Assembly (NCBI GenBank): GCA_027315365.1
Contig: DAHUYF010000100.1
Coordinates: 1-64,000, forward strand
Origin: Rhodospirillales bacterium
GTDB taxonomy: Bacteria; Pseudomonadota; Alphaproteobacteria; ATCC43930; CGMCC-115725
Reading direction: 5' to 3'
DNA length: 64,000 nt
A program made the translations under genes and the position numbers. Positions 8,926 to 19,866 of this stretch are shown here, in pieces. The notes under the pieces are model-generated. The model worked only from the letters and a program-made list of their open reading frames with translations. It searched no databases and was not told the DNA's origin. Within the stretch, counting starts at the first letter, position 1. Each line of letters starts with the position of its first letter.

Positions 8926-9718
8926 TACGACCCCGTCGGCCCGCATTATCGCTATCGCCAACCAGAAAGGCGGGGTCGGCAAGACGACCACGGCGATCAA
9001 CTTGGCGACCGCTCTGGCGGCCGTGGACAAGAAGGTCCTGCTGCTCGATCTCGACCCGCAGGGCAACGCCAGCACCGGGCTCGGCATCGGGCGCCAGTCG
9101 CGGCTGATTACCTCCTATCAGGTGCTGATCGGCGAGCAGCCGATCGAGACGGCCATCGTGCCGACCAAGGTCCCGCACCTGTCGGTTGTGCCGGCGTCGG
9201 TCGATCTCTCCGGTGCCGAGATCGAGCTGGTGAGCGCCGACCGGCGCGAATACCGGCTGCGCCAGGCGCTTGCCGGCAAGGCGCTGCCTTACGATTACGT
9301 GCTGATCGATTGCCCGCCCTCGCTCGGACTGCTGACGCTCAATGCGCTGGTGGCCGCACAAGCAGTACTGGTGCCATTGCAGTGCGAATTCTATGCCCTC
9401 GAAGGGCTGAGCCATCTCGTGCGCACCATCGACCGCGTCAAACGGCATTTGAATCCGACGCTCGAGATACAAGGTGTTGTGTTGACCATGTTCGACAAAC
9501 GCAACAACTTGAGTGATCTTGTCGCCGCCGACGTCCGCGACCATTTCGGCGACAAGGTCTACGAGACCGTCATCCCGCGTAATGTCCGCATCTCCGAGGC
9601 CCCGTCTCACGGCAAGCCGGTGCTGCTCTATGATTTCCGCTGTCCGGGCTCGCAGGCCTATGTGCATCTCGCCGGCGAAGTGCTGCGACGCGAGCGCATC
9701 CGGCTCGACGCGGCATGA
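8885..9718 (+). CDS. parA: Chromosome partitioning ATPase ParA (Soj)
   Basis: The 277-residue protein contains the deviant Walker A motif KGGVGKTTT (about 28-36), DLDPQGNASTGLG, and the Walker B region DYVLIDCPPSLGLLTLNAL, all diagnostic of ParA ATPases that move ParB-parS complexes. The start is a GTG inside the rsmG 3' end; no better start precedes the conserved IAIANQKGG. It shares an ATGA junction with parB, implying coupled translation. Confidence 0.97.
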   Translation: MILAPAAHDSLIPDTTPSARIIAIANQKGGVGKTTTAINLATALAAVDKKVLLLDLDPQGNASTGLGIGRQSRLITSYQVLIGEQPIETAIVPTKVPHLSVVPASVDLSGAEIELVSADRREYRLRQALAGKALPYDYVLIDCPPSLGLLTLNALVAAQAVLVPLQCEFYALEGLSHLVRTIDRVKRHLNPTLEIQGVVLTMFDKRNNLSDLVAADVRDHFGDKVYETVIPRNVRISEAPSHGKPVLLYDFRCPGSQAYVHLAGEVLRRERIRLDAA

Positions 9719-10617
9719 TCGAGGATCCGCGCCGGCGCGGATTGGGCCGCGGTCTCAGCGCGCTGCTGGGTGAGGAGGGCGGCGAGGGGACAATGGCCGA
9801 AGCGCCGCGCGCGCCGCGCGCCGTGCCGGTCGAGCTGCTGCATCCCGGGCGCTACCAGCCGCGGCGGACCTTCGACGCCGAAAGCCAGCAGGCGCTGGTC
9901 GATTCGATTCGCGCCCAGGGCATCCTGCAGCCGCTGCTGGTGCGTCGCCATCCCGATCAGGAAGGGCATTTCGAGATCGTCGCCGGCGAGCGGCGCTGGC
10001 GCGCGGCGCAGGCGGCGCAGCTGCACGAAGTGCCGGTGGTGTTGCGCGAGCTCGCCGATCGCGAAGCACTCGAGATCGCGCTGGTGGAGAACGTTCAGCG
10101 CCAGGACCTCAACCCGCTCGAGGAAGCCGAGGGTTATCGCCGCCTGCTCGACGAGTTCCACCACACCCAGGAAGATCTCGCGCGGGCCGTCGGCAAGAGC
10201 CGCAGCCACATTGCCAATCTGCTGCGCCTGCTGGTACTGCCCGAGGAGGTGCGCGAACTGATGCGCGAAGGGCAGCTCACCGCCGGCCATGCGCGCGCGC
10301 TGATCGGCCTCGAAAACGCCGCGGCGCTGGCGCATCAGATCGTCAAATCCGGCATGAGCGTCCGCCAGGTCGAACGCCTGGCGCAGGCGCGGCACCGCGA
10401 CAGGGAGCGGCCCGACAAGCCCGCGAGCCTCGCCGGCCCGCGTGATGCCGATATCGGCGTGCTCGAGCGCGAGCTGACGCAGCTTCTCGGCCTCAAGGTG
10501 CAGATCGTACTCACCAGCGGCCAGGGCGGCGTGCTGAGCGTCCATTACCGCACGCTCGAGCAGCTCGACGACGTGCTGCGCCGCCTCAACAATCTGCCAC
10601 CGCTGTCGCGCGCGTGA
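9715..10617 (+). CDS. parB: Chromosome partitioning protein ParB (Spo0J)
   Basis: The 300-residue protein has the expected layout: an N-terminal RRGLGRGLSALL peptide that stimulates ParA, the CTP-binding region with GERRWRAAQ at 91-99 and ENVQRQDLNPLEEA, a helix-turn-helix (SRSHIANLLRLL) for parS binding, and a C-terminal dimerisation domain. The two parS sites in this window are its likely loading points. Confidence 0.97.
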   Translation: MIEDPRRRGLGRGLSALLGEEGGEGTMAEAPRAPRAVPVELLHPGRYQPRRTFDAESQQALVDSIRAQGILQPLLVRRHPDQEGHFEIVAGERRWRAAQAAQLHEVPVVLRELADREALEIALVENVQRQDLNPLEEAEGYRRLLDEFHHTQEDLARAVGKSRSHIANLLRLLVLPEEVRELMREGQLTAGHARALIGLENAAALAHQIVKSGMSVRQVERLAQARHRDRERPDKPASLAGPRDADIGVLERELTQLLGLKVQIVLTSGQGGVLSVHYRTLEQLDDVLRRLNNLPPLSRA

Positions 10618-10663
10618 GCCGCGCCGGCGGCGCGCCAGAAAGCGCGAAACGCCGGGAAGATCG

Positions 10664-11203
10664 ATGACCGCTCTCTGTCAGCCGGCGCCGCGCAGCGTCA
10701 AGTCGCGGCGCGAGACGGCGCCGCCGCGATCGGTCGATTGCCACTTCCACATCTTCGGCCCCGATGCGCGCTATCCGCATGCGGCCTGGCGCGGCTACAC
10801 GCCGTCCGAGGCGCAGGTGCCCGACTACGAGGCGATGATCGCCGCGCTCGGCGTCGAACGCATGTTGATCGTGCATCCCAGCGTCTACGGCACCGACAAT
10901 CGCTGCTCCCTCGACAGCATGTCGGCGCTCGGGCGCGAACGCTGCCACATGGTCGTGTTAGTGGACGAGCGCGTCGACGATGCCGAGCTGCAGCGCATGG
11001 ATGTAGCCGGCGTCCGCGGCGTGCGCTTCAACCTGGTCAATGTCGGCGGCCCGTCGCTCGATGCGCTTGCCGCCGTCGCTCAAGGCCATAGCGGCATCTC
11101 CGCGGCAGAAGCCCGCACCGCCGCGGAACCCCGAAATTGCCTAAAATTGGCGGCGAAACATCGCACCGGCGAGCGCCGATCGAGGCACACTGTCTGGTCG
11201 TAA
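10664..11203 (+). pseudogene. Truncated amidohydrolase (2-pyrone-4,6-dicarboxylate hydrolase-like)
   Basis: Residues 20-140 look like the N-terminal half of LigI-type TIM-barrel amidohydrolases: SVDCHFHIFGP metal-binding motif, an IHPSVYGTDNRC segment, and GVRGVRFNLVNVGGPSLDAL. Family members are about 280-300 residues; here similarity stops near residue 142 (about 11089) and the last 37 codons read as unrelated sequence. No continuation was found in the other frames downstream. This is probably a 3'-deleted remnant, although the short reading frame is intact. Confidence 0.7.
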
Positions 11204-11245
11204 TGATATCGATCCCAGCCGACGTCTCTCGGGGGTCGCGACCGC

Positions 11246-11425
11246 ATGAACCCGTCGATGTCGAAACGCGTGCAGCACCTTCGCGCCGTCATCCAGCGCT
11301 TCAGGAACGGCGCCGACGAAGCGACGACGCAGTATTTTCGCGAGCTGATGGCGCATACCGCGGCCGAACTTGAAGCCGCGGCGGCGGCGCTCGAAGCGGA
11401 CGAGCACGACAGGGCGCCGGCCTGA
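11246..11425 (+). CDS. Small hypothetical protein (59 aa)
   Basis: An ATG at 11246 opens a 59-codon frame ending at a TGA just before the convergent YjbR-like gene. The product is helical and charged, with a QYFRELMAHTAAELEAAAAALE segment that could form a coiled coil. A G-rich stretch upstream could serve as ribosome binding site. No family is recognised. It may be real or chance. Confidence 0.4.
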   Translation: MNPSMSKRVQHLRAVIQRFRNGADEATTQYFRELMAHTAAELEAAAAALEADEHDRAPA

Positions 11426-11443
11426 GCCGGCCGACGCGGCGCG

Positions 11444-11800
11444 TCAGGACGCGACCAGCGCCGCCAGGCGCTTGGGCGCGGTGAGGCGATAGCTGCGCGC
11501 CACCACTACCGCGACCTCGCGCCAGTCGACGCCGCGATCGAGCCACAGGCCGACCCAGCCCTTGTGCCCGAAATAGGGCGGCACGAAGAAGCGCCGCGGA
11601 TCGGCGCCGACGAGATGCGCCTGATTGCCCGGCGGCGCCTTGCACCACACTGCCGGCCGACCGTCGCGGCCCTCGGCCATATGCAGCGCGAATATCTTGC
11701 CGCGCACGCGGAAATTCTTCTCCTCCCAGGTCTCGCGCTCCTCCGCCTCGGGAAGCGCGAGGCAGATGCGGCGTAGCCGCCCGAGATTGCGTTTCGCCAC
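11444..11800 (-). CDS. MmcQ/YjbR family protein
   Basis: The protein of about 118 residues has the YjbR/MmcQ pattern: LPEAEERETWEEKNFRVRGKIFA near the start, WCKAPPG in the middle, then PPYFGHKGWVGLWLD and a final WREVAVVVARSYRLTAPKRL. The family adopts a CyaY-like fold and is called DNA-binding, but its role is unclear. The GTG at 11800 gives the usual length and avoids overlapping holA; an ATG at 11857 is the alternative. Confidence 0.82.
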   Translation of the reverse strand: MAKRNLGRLRRICLALPEAEERETWEEKNFRVRGKIFALHMAEGRDGRPAVWCKAPPGNQAHLVGADPRRFFVPPYFGHKGWVGLWLDRGVDWREVAVVVARSYRLTAPKRLAALVAS

Positions 11801-11813
11801 CGCCGCACCCGTG

Positions 11814-12857
11814 TCAGCGCCGCGCCGAGGCGCCGCGCGCGATGCGCAAGAGCGCATCGCGGCAGACCGCCTCGGCCGGCGGGCCGGTGCGCTTGGCGTT
11901 GATCTCGGCCTGCAGCAGCACCTCCAGCGCCTGGCGCGCGCGGCGCTCGGGCCACAGTCGCAGCTGGCGGCGGAAGCGGTCGTGCAGCTTGAAGAAGAGC
12001 GGCGGGCGCAGGCTGCGCAGCATCTCCTCCTCGTTCATGCCGCTCTGGAGGCGCGCCTGGGCGAGATGGAGGCGCTGAAAATGCCGCATCAGCGCGCGCA
12101 GCACCGAGACCGGCATCTCGCCCTCCTGCAAGGCGCGGCCGAGCGCGCGCTCCAGCGCCGGCGCATCGCCATCAGCGGCGGCGAAGACCACGTCGTCGAG
12201 GCTGAGCTGCGCGCTGTCGCCGATCACCGCCTCGGCTTCGGCCAGGCCGGCCTTGCCGCCGTCGCCAACGAACAGCGCAAGCTTCTCCAGTTCGCGTCGG
12301 CTTAGCATCCGGTCGCCGCCGAGACGCTCGCCGAGATAGGCCAGGGCGTCGCCGGCGATGGCGATGCCGCGGCCGCCCAGCACCTCGCGCGCGAGCTCCT
12401 CAAGCGCGCGGCGGTCGTCGGCGTAGCAGGCGACGGCGGCGGCGTTGCCGGCGCTCTCGAAGGCGCGGCGCAGGCTCGACCGCGCCGCCAGCTCGCCGCC
12501 TTCGACCACCACCATGCTGTCGCCCGGCGGCGGGTCCGCAAGAAAGCGCTCGAACAGCGCGCCCGCGCCGTCGCCCGCCTCGCGCACGCGCACCAGCCGT
12601 CGTCCGCCGGTGAGCGACATCGCCGCCGCCTCGTCGTTAAGCCGCGCCGGATCGGCGACCAGCGCCGTCGCGGCGAGATCGCTGACGCGGAAGGCGTCCT
12701 TGATATCGCCGGCGACGGCCAGCGCCAGCCGGTCGGCGCGCTCGCGCACCAGCCCCGCATCGGCGCCATAGATCAGCACGGCGCGGATCGCGGCGTCGGG
12801 CTTGGCGAGAAAGGCGGCGAGGCGGGCAGGCGGCAGCTTCACGCGCTCAGCCCGCAC
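11814..12857 (-). CDS. holA: DNA polymerase III subunit delta
   Basis: The 347-residue protein resembles HolA of the clamp loader: IRAVLIYGADAGLVRERAD near the start (degenerate P-loop region), a helical middle, and a C-terminal collar domain with SVLRALMRHFQRLHLAQ and ALEVLLQAEINAKRTG. It follows lptE with an 11-base overlap, the common alphaproteobacterial order leuS-lptE-holA. Confidence 0.93.
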   Translation of the reverse strand: MRAERVKLPPARLAAFLAKPDAAIRAVLIYGADAGLVRERADRLALAVAGDIKDAFRVSDLAATALVADPARLNDEAAAMSLTGGRRLVRVREAGDGAGALFERFLADPPPGDSMVVVEGGELAARSSLRRAFESAGNAAAVACYADDRRALEELAREVLGGRGIAIAGDALAYLGERLGGDRMLSRRELEKLALFVGDGGKAGLAEAEAVIGDSAQLSLDDVVFAAADGDAPALERALGRALQEGEMPVSVLRALMRHFQRLHLAQARLQSGMNEEEMLRSLRPPLFFKLHDRFRRQLRLWPERRARQALEVLLQAEINAKRTGPPAEAVCRDALLRIARGASARR

Positions 12858-13348
12858 GCCGCTTCTGCCGTTCGAGGAAGGCGCTGAGCCGCAACCGGAT
12901 CTGCCGGCTCACGTCGCGTATGGTGCGCACGCGCGCATCGTCCTCGGCGACCTGGGCCGCGTAGGCGTCCGAGAGGATGGTGAAGTCGGCGCTTGATATC
13001 GCGCTCCACTGGAAGATTTCCTTGTGGTTGTCGGCGCGGCTCAGATGCATTGATGCCGAAAGATCGATGCGACCGCGGACCGACGTGGCGTCGCGCTGGA
13101 GGCCGAGATCAATGCGCTGGGCGTTGAGCGAGACCTGCAGCAGGTAGCGCGGCGTGACGTCGAGTGTGTCCGGATTGAGCTGCTCGCGCAGCATGAAGCG
13201 GAGCTGCTGCCCGAGACGGTCGGCAATCGGCAGCACCGTGACCGAAGCAAGTTCGGGATCGACGGCCTCCGCCTCCTCCTCACCATACATCGGATGGAAG
13301 CCGCAGCCGGCGAGCAGCGGCAGCAGCGGCATTCCCAGCAGCGCGCGT

Positions 13349-13362
<14 letters not shown>
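12847..13362 (-). CDS. lptE: LPS assembly lipoprotein LptE
   Basis: The 171-residue product has a lipoprotein signal with [15 protein letters not shown], where the lipobox cysteine is residue 20. The remainder fits LptE, the outer-membrane plug of the LptD LPS translocon: a [15 protein letters not shown] strand and repeated beta segments ending in a charged helix. It overlaps leuS by 14 bases and holA by 11, so the three are one transcription unit. Confidence 0.9.
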
Positions 13363-15907
<2,545 letters not shown>

Positions 15908-15960
15908 CGCGCGGCATCCGCTTTCTCGCCTTCGACCCGATGAAACCGATGCGGATGCGC

Positions 15961-16563
15961 CTATTTCACCGACGCCGTGCTCAGCCGCATCTGCCGCGCC
16001 CGGGTCAGGATGGCGTTCTCGATGTCGATGCCGGTCCGCTGTTCCACCGGGGCGTCCGCCCACTGCCCGGTGCCGTCGCGCTTCTGGCGAAAGACGGTGC
16101 AGCGCACGCCATCGGCGCGCAGCTCGCGGCCGAGGATGAAGACATTGACCTTGAAGCGCTCGCCCGGCGTCTGTGGCGGCGAATACCATTCCGTGATGAT
16201 CACGCCGCCGAAGGGATCGGCCGAGGCCAGCGGCATGAAGGAGACGGTGTCGAGCGTGGCGCGCCAGAGATAGGAATTGACCCCGACGCCGGCCGGTCCG
16301 GCATCGGCGTTGGCATCGCCGTTCTTCTTCTTGCCGCCGAAGCCGAACAGGCCCTCCATTATCGACAGGCCGCTTTCCGTCCCATCCTGCGTCTTCGGAT
16401 TGTAGCCGGTATAGGGGTTGTATTTGGCGTCGGTGTGATAGGGGTCCTCGGCGCGCTCGACCGAGTCGGTGTCGGTCTGGGTCGGGGCGGGGCCGCCGAA
16501 CCAGCCGCAGCCGGCGAGCACGCTCGACAGGACGAGCGCCGGCACCATCCTTCGGGTGGACAT
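15961..16563 (-). CDS. DUF3576 lipoprotein
   Basis: The 200-residue protein has a lipoprotein signal ([10 protein letters not shown], cysteine 19) followed by the DUF3576 domain, recognisable by [35 protein letters not shown]. It commonly sits just upstream of leuS in Alphaproteobacteria, as here. It is probably anchored in the outer membrane or facing the periplasm; the function is unknown. Confidence 0.88.
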   Translation of the reverse strand: MSTRRMVPALVLSSVLAGCGWFGGPAPTQTDTDSVERAEDPYHTDAKYNPYTGYNPKTQDGTESGLSIMEGLFGFGGKKKNGDANADAGPAGVGVNSYLWRATLDTVSFMPLASADPFGGVIITEWYSPPQTPGERFKVNVFILGRELRADGVRCTVFRQKRDGTGQWADAPVEQRTGIDIENAILTRARQMRLSTASVK

Positions 16564-16671
16564 CCTAATCCTCCTCCGCTACCCCCGCGCGGAGGCTCAA
16601 CCTCCCCACGATCGCCGCGATCCTACACCCTGGCCGCAGGGAATCCAACGGGCGGGGGTAGCGAAGCCGGC

Positions 16672-16765
16672 AGCGATCAGCTATCAGTCCCCGGCCGGCA
16701 GCGCCGCGGCCCCCGAACATACTCGACGCCACCCGCTGACAGCTGACGGCCGAGAGCTGACAGCC
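16672..16765. repeat. Cluster of short AGCTGAC/ATCAG repeats before yggS
   Basis: The leader of yggS holds several related short words: ATCAGCTATCAG near 16676 and three copies of AGCTGAC between about 16735 and 16765. Similar ATCAGTCGTCAGT-type blocks occur at 17962-18022 and, inverted, at 35330-35362. They look like members of a dispersed intergenic repeat family. Confidence 0.45.
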
Positions 16766-17452
16766 ATGACAATGCCCGTCGCCGCCAACCTCGCCGAACT
16801 CCACGCGCGCATCGCCACCGCGGCGCGGGCGGCAGGTCGCCCGCCCGAGGCGGTGGCAGTGGTGGCGGTGAGCAAGACCCAGGACCCGGCCGCGATCGAG
16901 GCCGCGATTGCCGCCGGGCAGCGCCGCTTCGGCGAGAACCGGGTGCAGGAGGCGCAGGCGAAATATCCCGCCCTCAAGGCGAGCCATGCCGGGCTCGAGC
17001 TGCATCTAATCGGTCCGTTGCAGACCAATAAGGTGAAGGAGGCGGTGGCGCTTTTCGACGTCATCGAGACGCTTGACCGGCCGAAGCTCGCCGCCGCGCT
17101 CCAGCGCGAGATGGAGCGCCAACAGCGTCGCCCGCGTCTCTTCGTCCAGGTCAATACCGGCGAGGAGGCGCAGAAGGCGGGAGTGCCGCCCGGCGAGGCC
17201 GACGCCTTCATTGCCGCGTGTCGCGATCGCGGCCTCGCCATCGACGGGCTGATGTGCGTCCCGCCGGTCGAGGAGTCGCCGGCGCCGCATTTCGCGCTGC
17301 TGCGCGAGATCGCGCGACGCAACGGCATCGTCGGGCTCAGCATGGGCATGAGCGGCGATTTCGAGACCGCGATCCGCTTTGGCGCCACGCTCGTGCGGGT
17401 GGGAACCGCGATCTTCGGCGCGCGGCGCGCCGATCAGCCTGTGGGTGCTTGA
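16766..17452 (+). CDS. Pyridoxal phosphate homeostasis protein YggS
   Basis: The 228-residue protein matches the YggS/PROSC family: the PLP lysine is K37 in AVVAVSKTQ, followed by RRFGENRVQEAQAKY, HLIGPLQTNK and the final SMGMSGDFETAIRFGATLVRVGTAIFG. It buffers PLP and affects amino-acid pools. The ATG at 16766 is the first in frame after a stretch of intergenic repeats; another ATG follows two codons later. It converges with, and slightly overlaps, the L,D-transpeptidase gene. Confidence 0.95.
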   Translation: MTMPVAANLAELHARIATAARAAGRPPEAVAVVAVSKTQDPAAIEAAIAAGQRRFGENRVQEAQAKYPALKASHAGLELHLIGPLQTNKVKEAVALFDVIETLDRPKLAAALQREMERQQRRPRLFVQVNTGEEAQKAGVPPGEADAFIAACRDRGLAIDGLMCVPPVEESPAPHFALLREIARRNGIVGLSMGMSGDFETAIRFGATLVRVGTAIFGARRADQPVGA

Positions 17453-17967
17453 GCGGCGCTCGCCGGGGTCGCGGCGACGACGACCCGCGCCGTCCGGTCG
17501 GCTGTGCCGAGCACGGCCAGGAGATCGCCGAGCGCCAGCGCCACGCATCCCTCGGTGGCGGCACGGTCGGGGCGCGCGACGTGCAGGAAGATGGCGCTGC
17601 CGCGGTCGGGGATGACCGGATCGTCATTATAGCCCAGCGGCACGATCAGATCGTAGGCGCCGTCCTCGCGCCAAAGCGCCTCGGCGCGGGCGTCATACGG
17701 CAGCGTCACCGGCAGGTTGTAGCGGGAATCGGCGGGATCGTCGCACCAGCCGTCGGCGGGGGTGAGCGCGGTCACCGGCAGGAAGGTGGCTGGCCGCACC
17801 AGGCGGTCCGGGCGGTAGAGTAGCCGCCGCATCGGCCAGGCGCCTGCGGGGGTGATCCCGTCGCCTTCGCGCTTGGCCGCGCCGACGCCGCCCCGTCCCA
17901 GCGCACAGCGCAGCCGTGTCATGCCCCAGAGGGCGAGACCGTCGGGATAGACCAGAAGGTCGGTCAT
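17434..17967 (-). CDS. L,D-transpeptidase (YkuD-domain) family protein
   Basis: The 177-residue protein carries the YkuD catalytic pattern with H129 in GSAIFLH and C141 in ATEGCVAL, within a compact single domain. No signal peptide is visible, which is common for this short alphaproteobacterial subgroup. The fold cross-links peptidoglycan in characterised members; here the substrate is unproven. Its 3' end overlaps yggS by 19 bases, and its start codon lies in a 17-base tandem repeat. Confidence 0.85.
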   Translation of the reverse strand: MTDLLVYPDGLALWGMTRLRCALGRGGVGAAKREGDGITPAGAWPMRRLLYRPDRLVRPATFLPVTALTPADGWCDDPADSRYNLPVTLPYDARAEALWREDGAYDLIVPLGYNDDPVIPDRGSAIFLHVARPDRAATEGCVALALGDLLAVLGTADRTARVVVAATPASAAQAPTG

Positions 17968-18022
17968 CAGTCGTCAGTTATCGGTCATCAGTCGTCAGTG
18001 CTGCGACCGACAACCGACAACC
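17962..18022. repeat. Tandem 17-base repeat plus ACCGACAACC repeats
   Basis: GGTCATCAGTCGTCAGT occurs at 17962-17978 and again at 17983-17999, followed by a doubled CCGACAAC at 18007-18022. The first copy covers the start codon of the L,D-transpeptidase gene. An inverted relative lies at 35330-35362. Confidence 0.65.
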
Positions 18023-18026
18023 TCTT

Positions 18027-18923
18027 TCATGGCGCCACATCCAGCTGCTGCCCGCGCTGTTCCCGCAGCTGCTGCATATGGGCGTATTTGTCGAGCGCGT
18101 CCATCATGCGCTGGGGGATGTCGACGGTCGGGTTTTGCGGCAAGGCGGAAAGATCGGAGAGCGGCGCGGCCGGGGTCGCACCGGCGGGCGGGGCGGCGGC
18201 AGATGCTGTACCGGAAGGCGTGGCCTCGGAAGGCGGCGCGCCGACCGGGGCGCGCGCGAAGCGCGGCGGCATCTGCGGCCCGCTCAACTGCAGCGGAACC
18301 GGCGCGGTGGCGGGATGCTGCATCTGCCCGAGCTGCCCGCCATGGAAGCGGCGCTGCAGCGCGGCATTCTGCGAACGCACGTTCTCTTCTTGGGCGCTGC
18401 TTGCGTCTGGCACCGGCACGGCCGGCGGCGATCGGAAGAGCGCCGTCAACGAACCCGATGCGGCCGGCGCTGCGGCGGCGGCAGCGACGACGGGGGGCAT
18501 GGTCGCGCTCCGCGCGGCGGCGGTTGCGAGGGCGGTCGGCGGCGTCGCGGCGGCCGGTGCAGCCGCGCCGGCAAGCGTCGCCGGAGCGTCGCCCTTGCCG
18601 GTAAGCAGCGACATCACCATCTCGCCGGGATCCTTGCCGGTCTGGTCCTTGACCGCGGCGGCGACCGCGCCGGCGACAAAGCCGATCGGCCCACCATAGA
18701 GCCCGTCGCCAACGGCGCGCGCCATGTCGCCGGGCTCGTCGCCGGTGATCCAGCGATAGAGCGTGCCGACGACCGGGATGTGCTGCAGCGGGTTGAGCGT
18801 ATCGAGCACGTCGTGGAAGCCGAAGGAGGAGCCATTCTTCCAGACATGCTTGGCGCCGCTGTCCGGGGGCGTTGCCGCTCCCGCGGGCTGGTAGAACTCG
18901 GTCGAGAAGGCTGCTGCGTACAT
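18027..18923 (-). CDS. Hypothetical Ala/Pro-rich protein
   Basis: This 298-residue protein is not recognised. Residues 30-95 look folded, with FHDVLDTLNPLQHIPVVGTLYRWITG and a glycine-rich hydrophobic GPIGFVAGAVAAAV segment. After residue 110 the sequence becomes low-complexity Ala/Pro, ending in a short predicted coiled coil (PQRMMDALDKYAHMQQL). It has no signal peptide. The uniform frame and the conserved-looking N-terminal block argue that it is real; the function is unknown. Confidence 0.65.
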   Translation of the reverse strand: MYAAAFSTEFYQPAGAATPPDSGAKHVWKNGSSFGFHDVLDTLNPLQHIPVVGTLYRWITGDEPGDMARAVGDGLYGGPIGFVAGAVAAAVKDQTGKDPGEMVMSLLTGKGDAPATLAGAAAPAAATPPTALATAAARSATMPPVVAAAAAAPAASGSLTALFRSPPAVPVPDASSAQEENVRSQNAALQRRFHGGQLGQMQHPATAPVPLQLSGPQMPPRFARAPVGAPPSEATPSGTASAAAPPAGATPAAPLSDLSALPQNPTVDIPQRMMDALDKYAHMQQLREQRGQQLDVAP

Positions 18924-19090
18924 GCGTCATCGTTAAGCAAACCCGATGCCAACCGCGAAAGCGGCGCCGTGCCGCCGTTTTTGCGCGGCATCGGGCAGCG
19001 TCCGGCAAGAACTGCCGAGGGCCGGCCCGGCAAGAATGCCCGACGGGCCGGGCTTGCCGCCGCCCGGCGGTTCCGATAGCGTGCCGCGGT
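18924..19090. other. Intergenic GC-rich stretch before the riboswitch
   Basis: Between the start of the Ala/Pro-rich gene (minus strand) and the yybP-ykoY element (plus strand) lies a divergent promoter region with several GGCCGGGC-type inverted repeats and a T-run near 18975. No gene is seen here. Confidence 0.4.
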
Positions 19091-19210
19091 CATTGGGGAG
19101 TAGCCGCCCTCGCCCCCGAGGGGCCCGCGTCAACAGACTTGGCCGCCTCGCGGCGGACCATGGCGCGGGCGGCCAGCGGACGCGGCGTCCGCGCTTGGCG
19201 AGACTTTTGG
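19091..19210 (+). promoter_or_regulatory. yybP-ykoY (manganese) riboswitch
   Basis: The plus strand shows the conserved elements of the yybP-ykoY RNA in order: GGGGAGTAGC at 19095-19104, a GC stem-loop, GTCAACA at 19129-19135 followed by GACTTGG, a second GC-rich stem, and the closing GGCGAGAC at 19197-19204. It lies 80 bases before a GDT1-family exporter gene, which is a classic regulon member of this Mn2+-sensing riboswitch. It probably turns the exporter on when Mn2+ is high. Exact ends are approximate. Confidence 0.88.
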
Positions 19211-19290
19211 CATCGGCTTCGATCGCCCGGGCCGGGCGGGAGGATGCCGACGCCAACGGCCCCTCTTCCGCCCGGCCCTGCAATCGCCCC

Positions 19291-19857
19291 ATGGACGCGC
19301 TGCTGACCTCGCTGACCGTCGTCGCCATCGCCGAGATCGGCGACCGCACCCAGCTTCTGGCGCTGCTGCTCGCTTCGCAGTTCCGCCGGCCGGCGCCCAT
19401 CCTCTGCGGCATCTTCTTCGCCACGCTGGCGAACCACGCCGCGGCCGCCCTGGCCGGCGAATGGGTCGGCAGCCTGCTCTCGCCGGGGCTGCTGCGCTGG
19501 GTGCTCGGGGTCTCGTTCGCCGCCATGGCGGTCTGGACGCTGATCCCCGACAAGCTCGACGGCGCGGAGGCCGCGCTGCCGCGCTACGGCGCCTTCCTCA
19601 CCACGCTCGTCGGATTCTTCGTTTGCGAGATTGGTGACAAGACGCAGATCGCGACCGCGGCGCTCGCCGCCCGCTTCGACCTGCTGCTGCCGGTGGTCGT
19701 CGGCACGACGACGGGAATGATGCTGGCCAATGCGCCGAGCGTGCTCTTCGGCCATTACGCCGGGAGCCGCGTCGGCGCGCGTCGGATACGCTTTGTCGCG
19801 GCCGCGATCTTCGCTGTCGAGGCGGCGCTCACGCTGGCCGGCCACGGCCTCTTCTGA
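19291..19857 (+). CDS. TMEM165/GDT1 (UPF0016) family cation exporter
   Basis: The 188-residue membrane protein has the two inverted E-x-G-D-[KR]-T motifs of the family, EIGDRT at 15-20 and EIGDKT at 113-118, each inside a three-helix repeat. Bacterial members export Mn2+ or exchange Ca2+/Mn2+ for H+. The ATG at 19291 gives a standard start close to the first motif; the longer open frame runs through the riboswitch. The upstream yybP-ykoY element supports a manganese role. Confidence 0.92.
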   Translation: MDALLTSLTVVAIAEIGDRTQLLALLLASQFRRPAPILCGIFFATLANHAAAALAGEWVGSLLSPGLLRWVLGVSFAAMAVWTLIPDKLDGAEAALPRYGAFLTTLVGFFVCEIGDKTQIATAALAARFDLLLPVVVGTTTGMMLANAPSVLFGHYAGSRVGARRIRFVAAAIFAVEAALTLAGHGLF

Positions 19858-19866
19858 GCGATCCCC

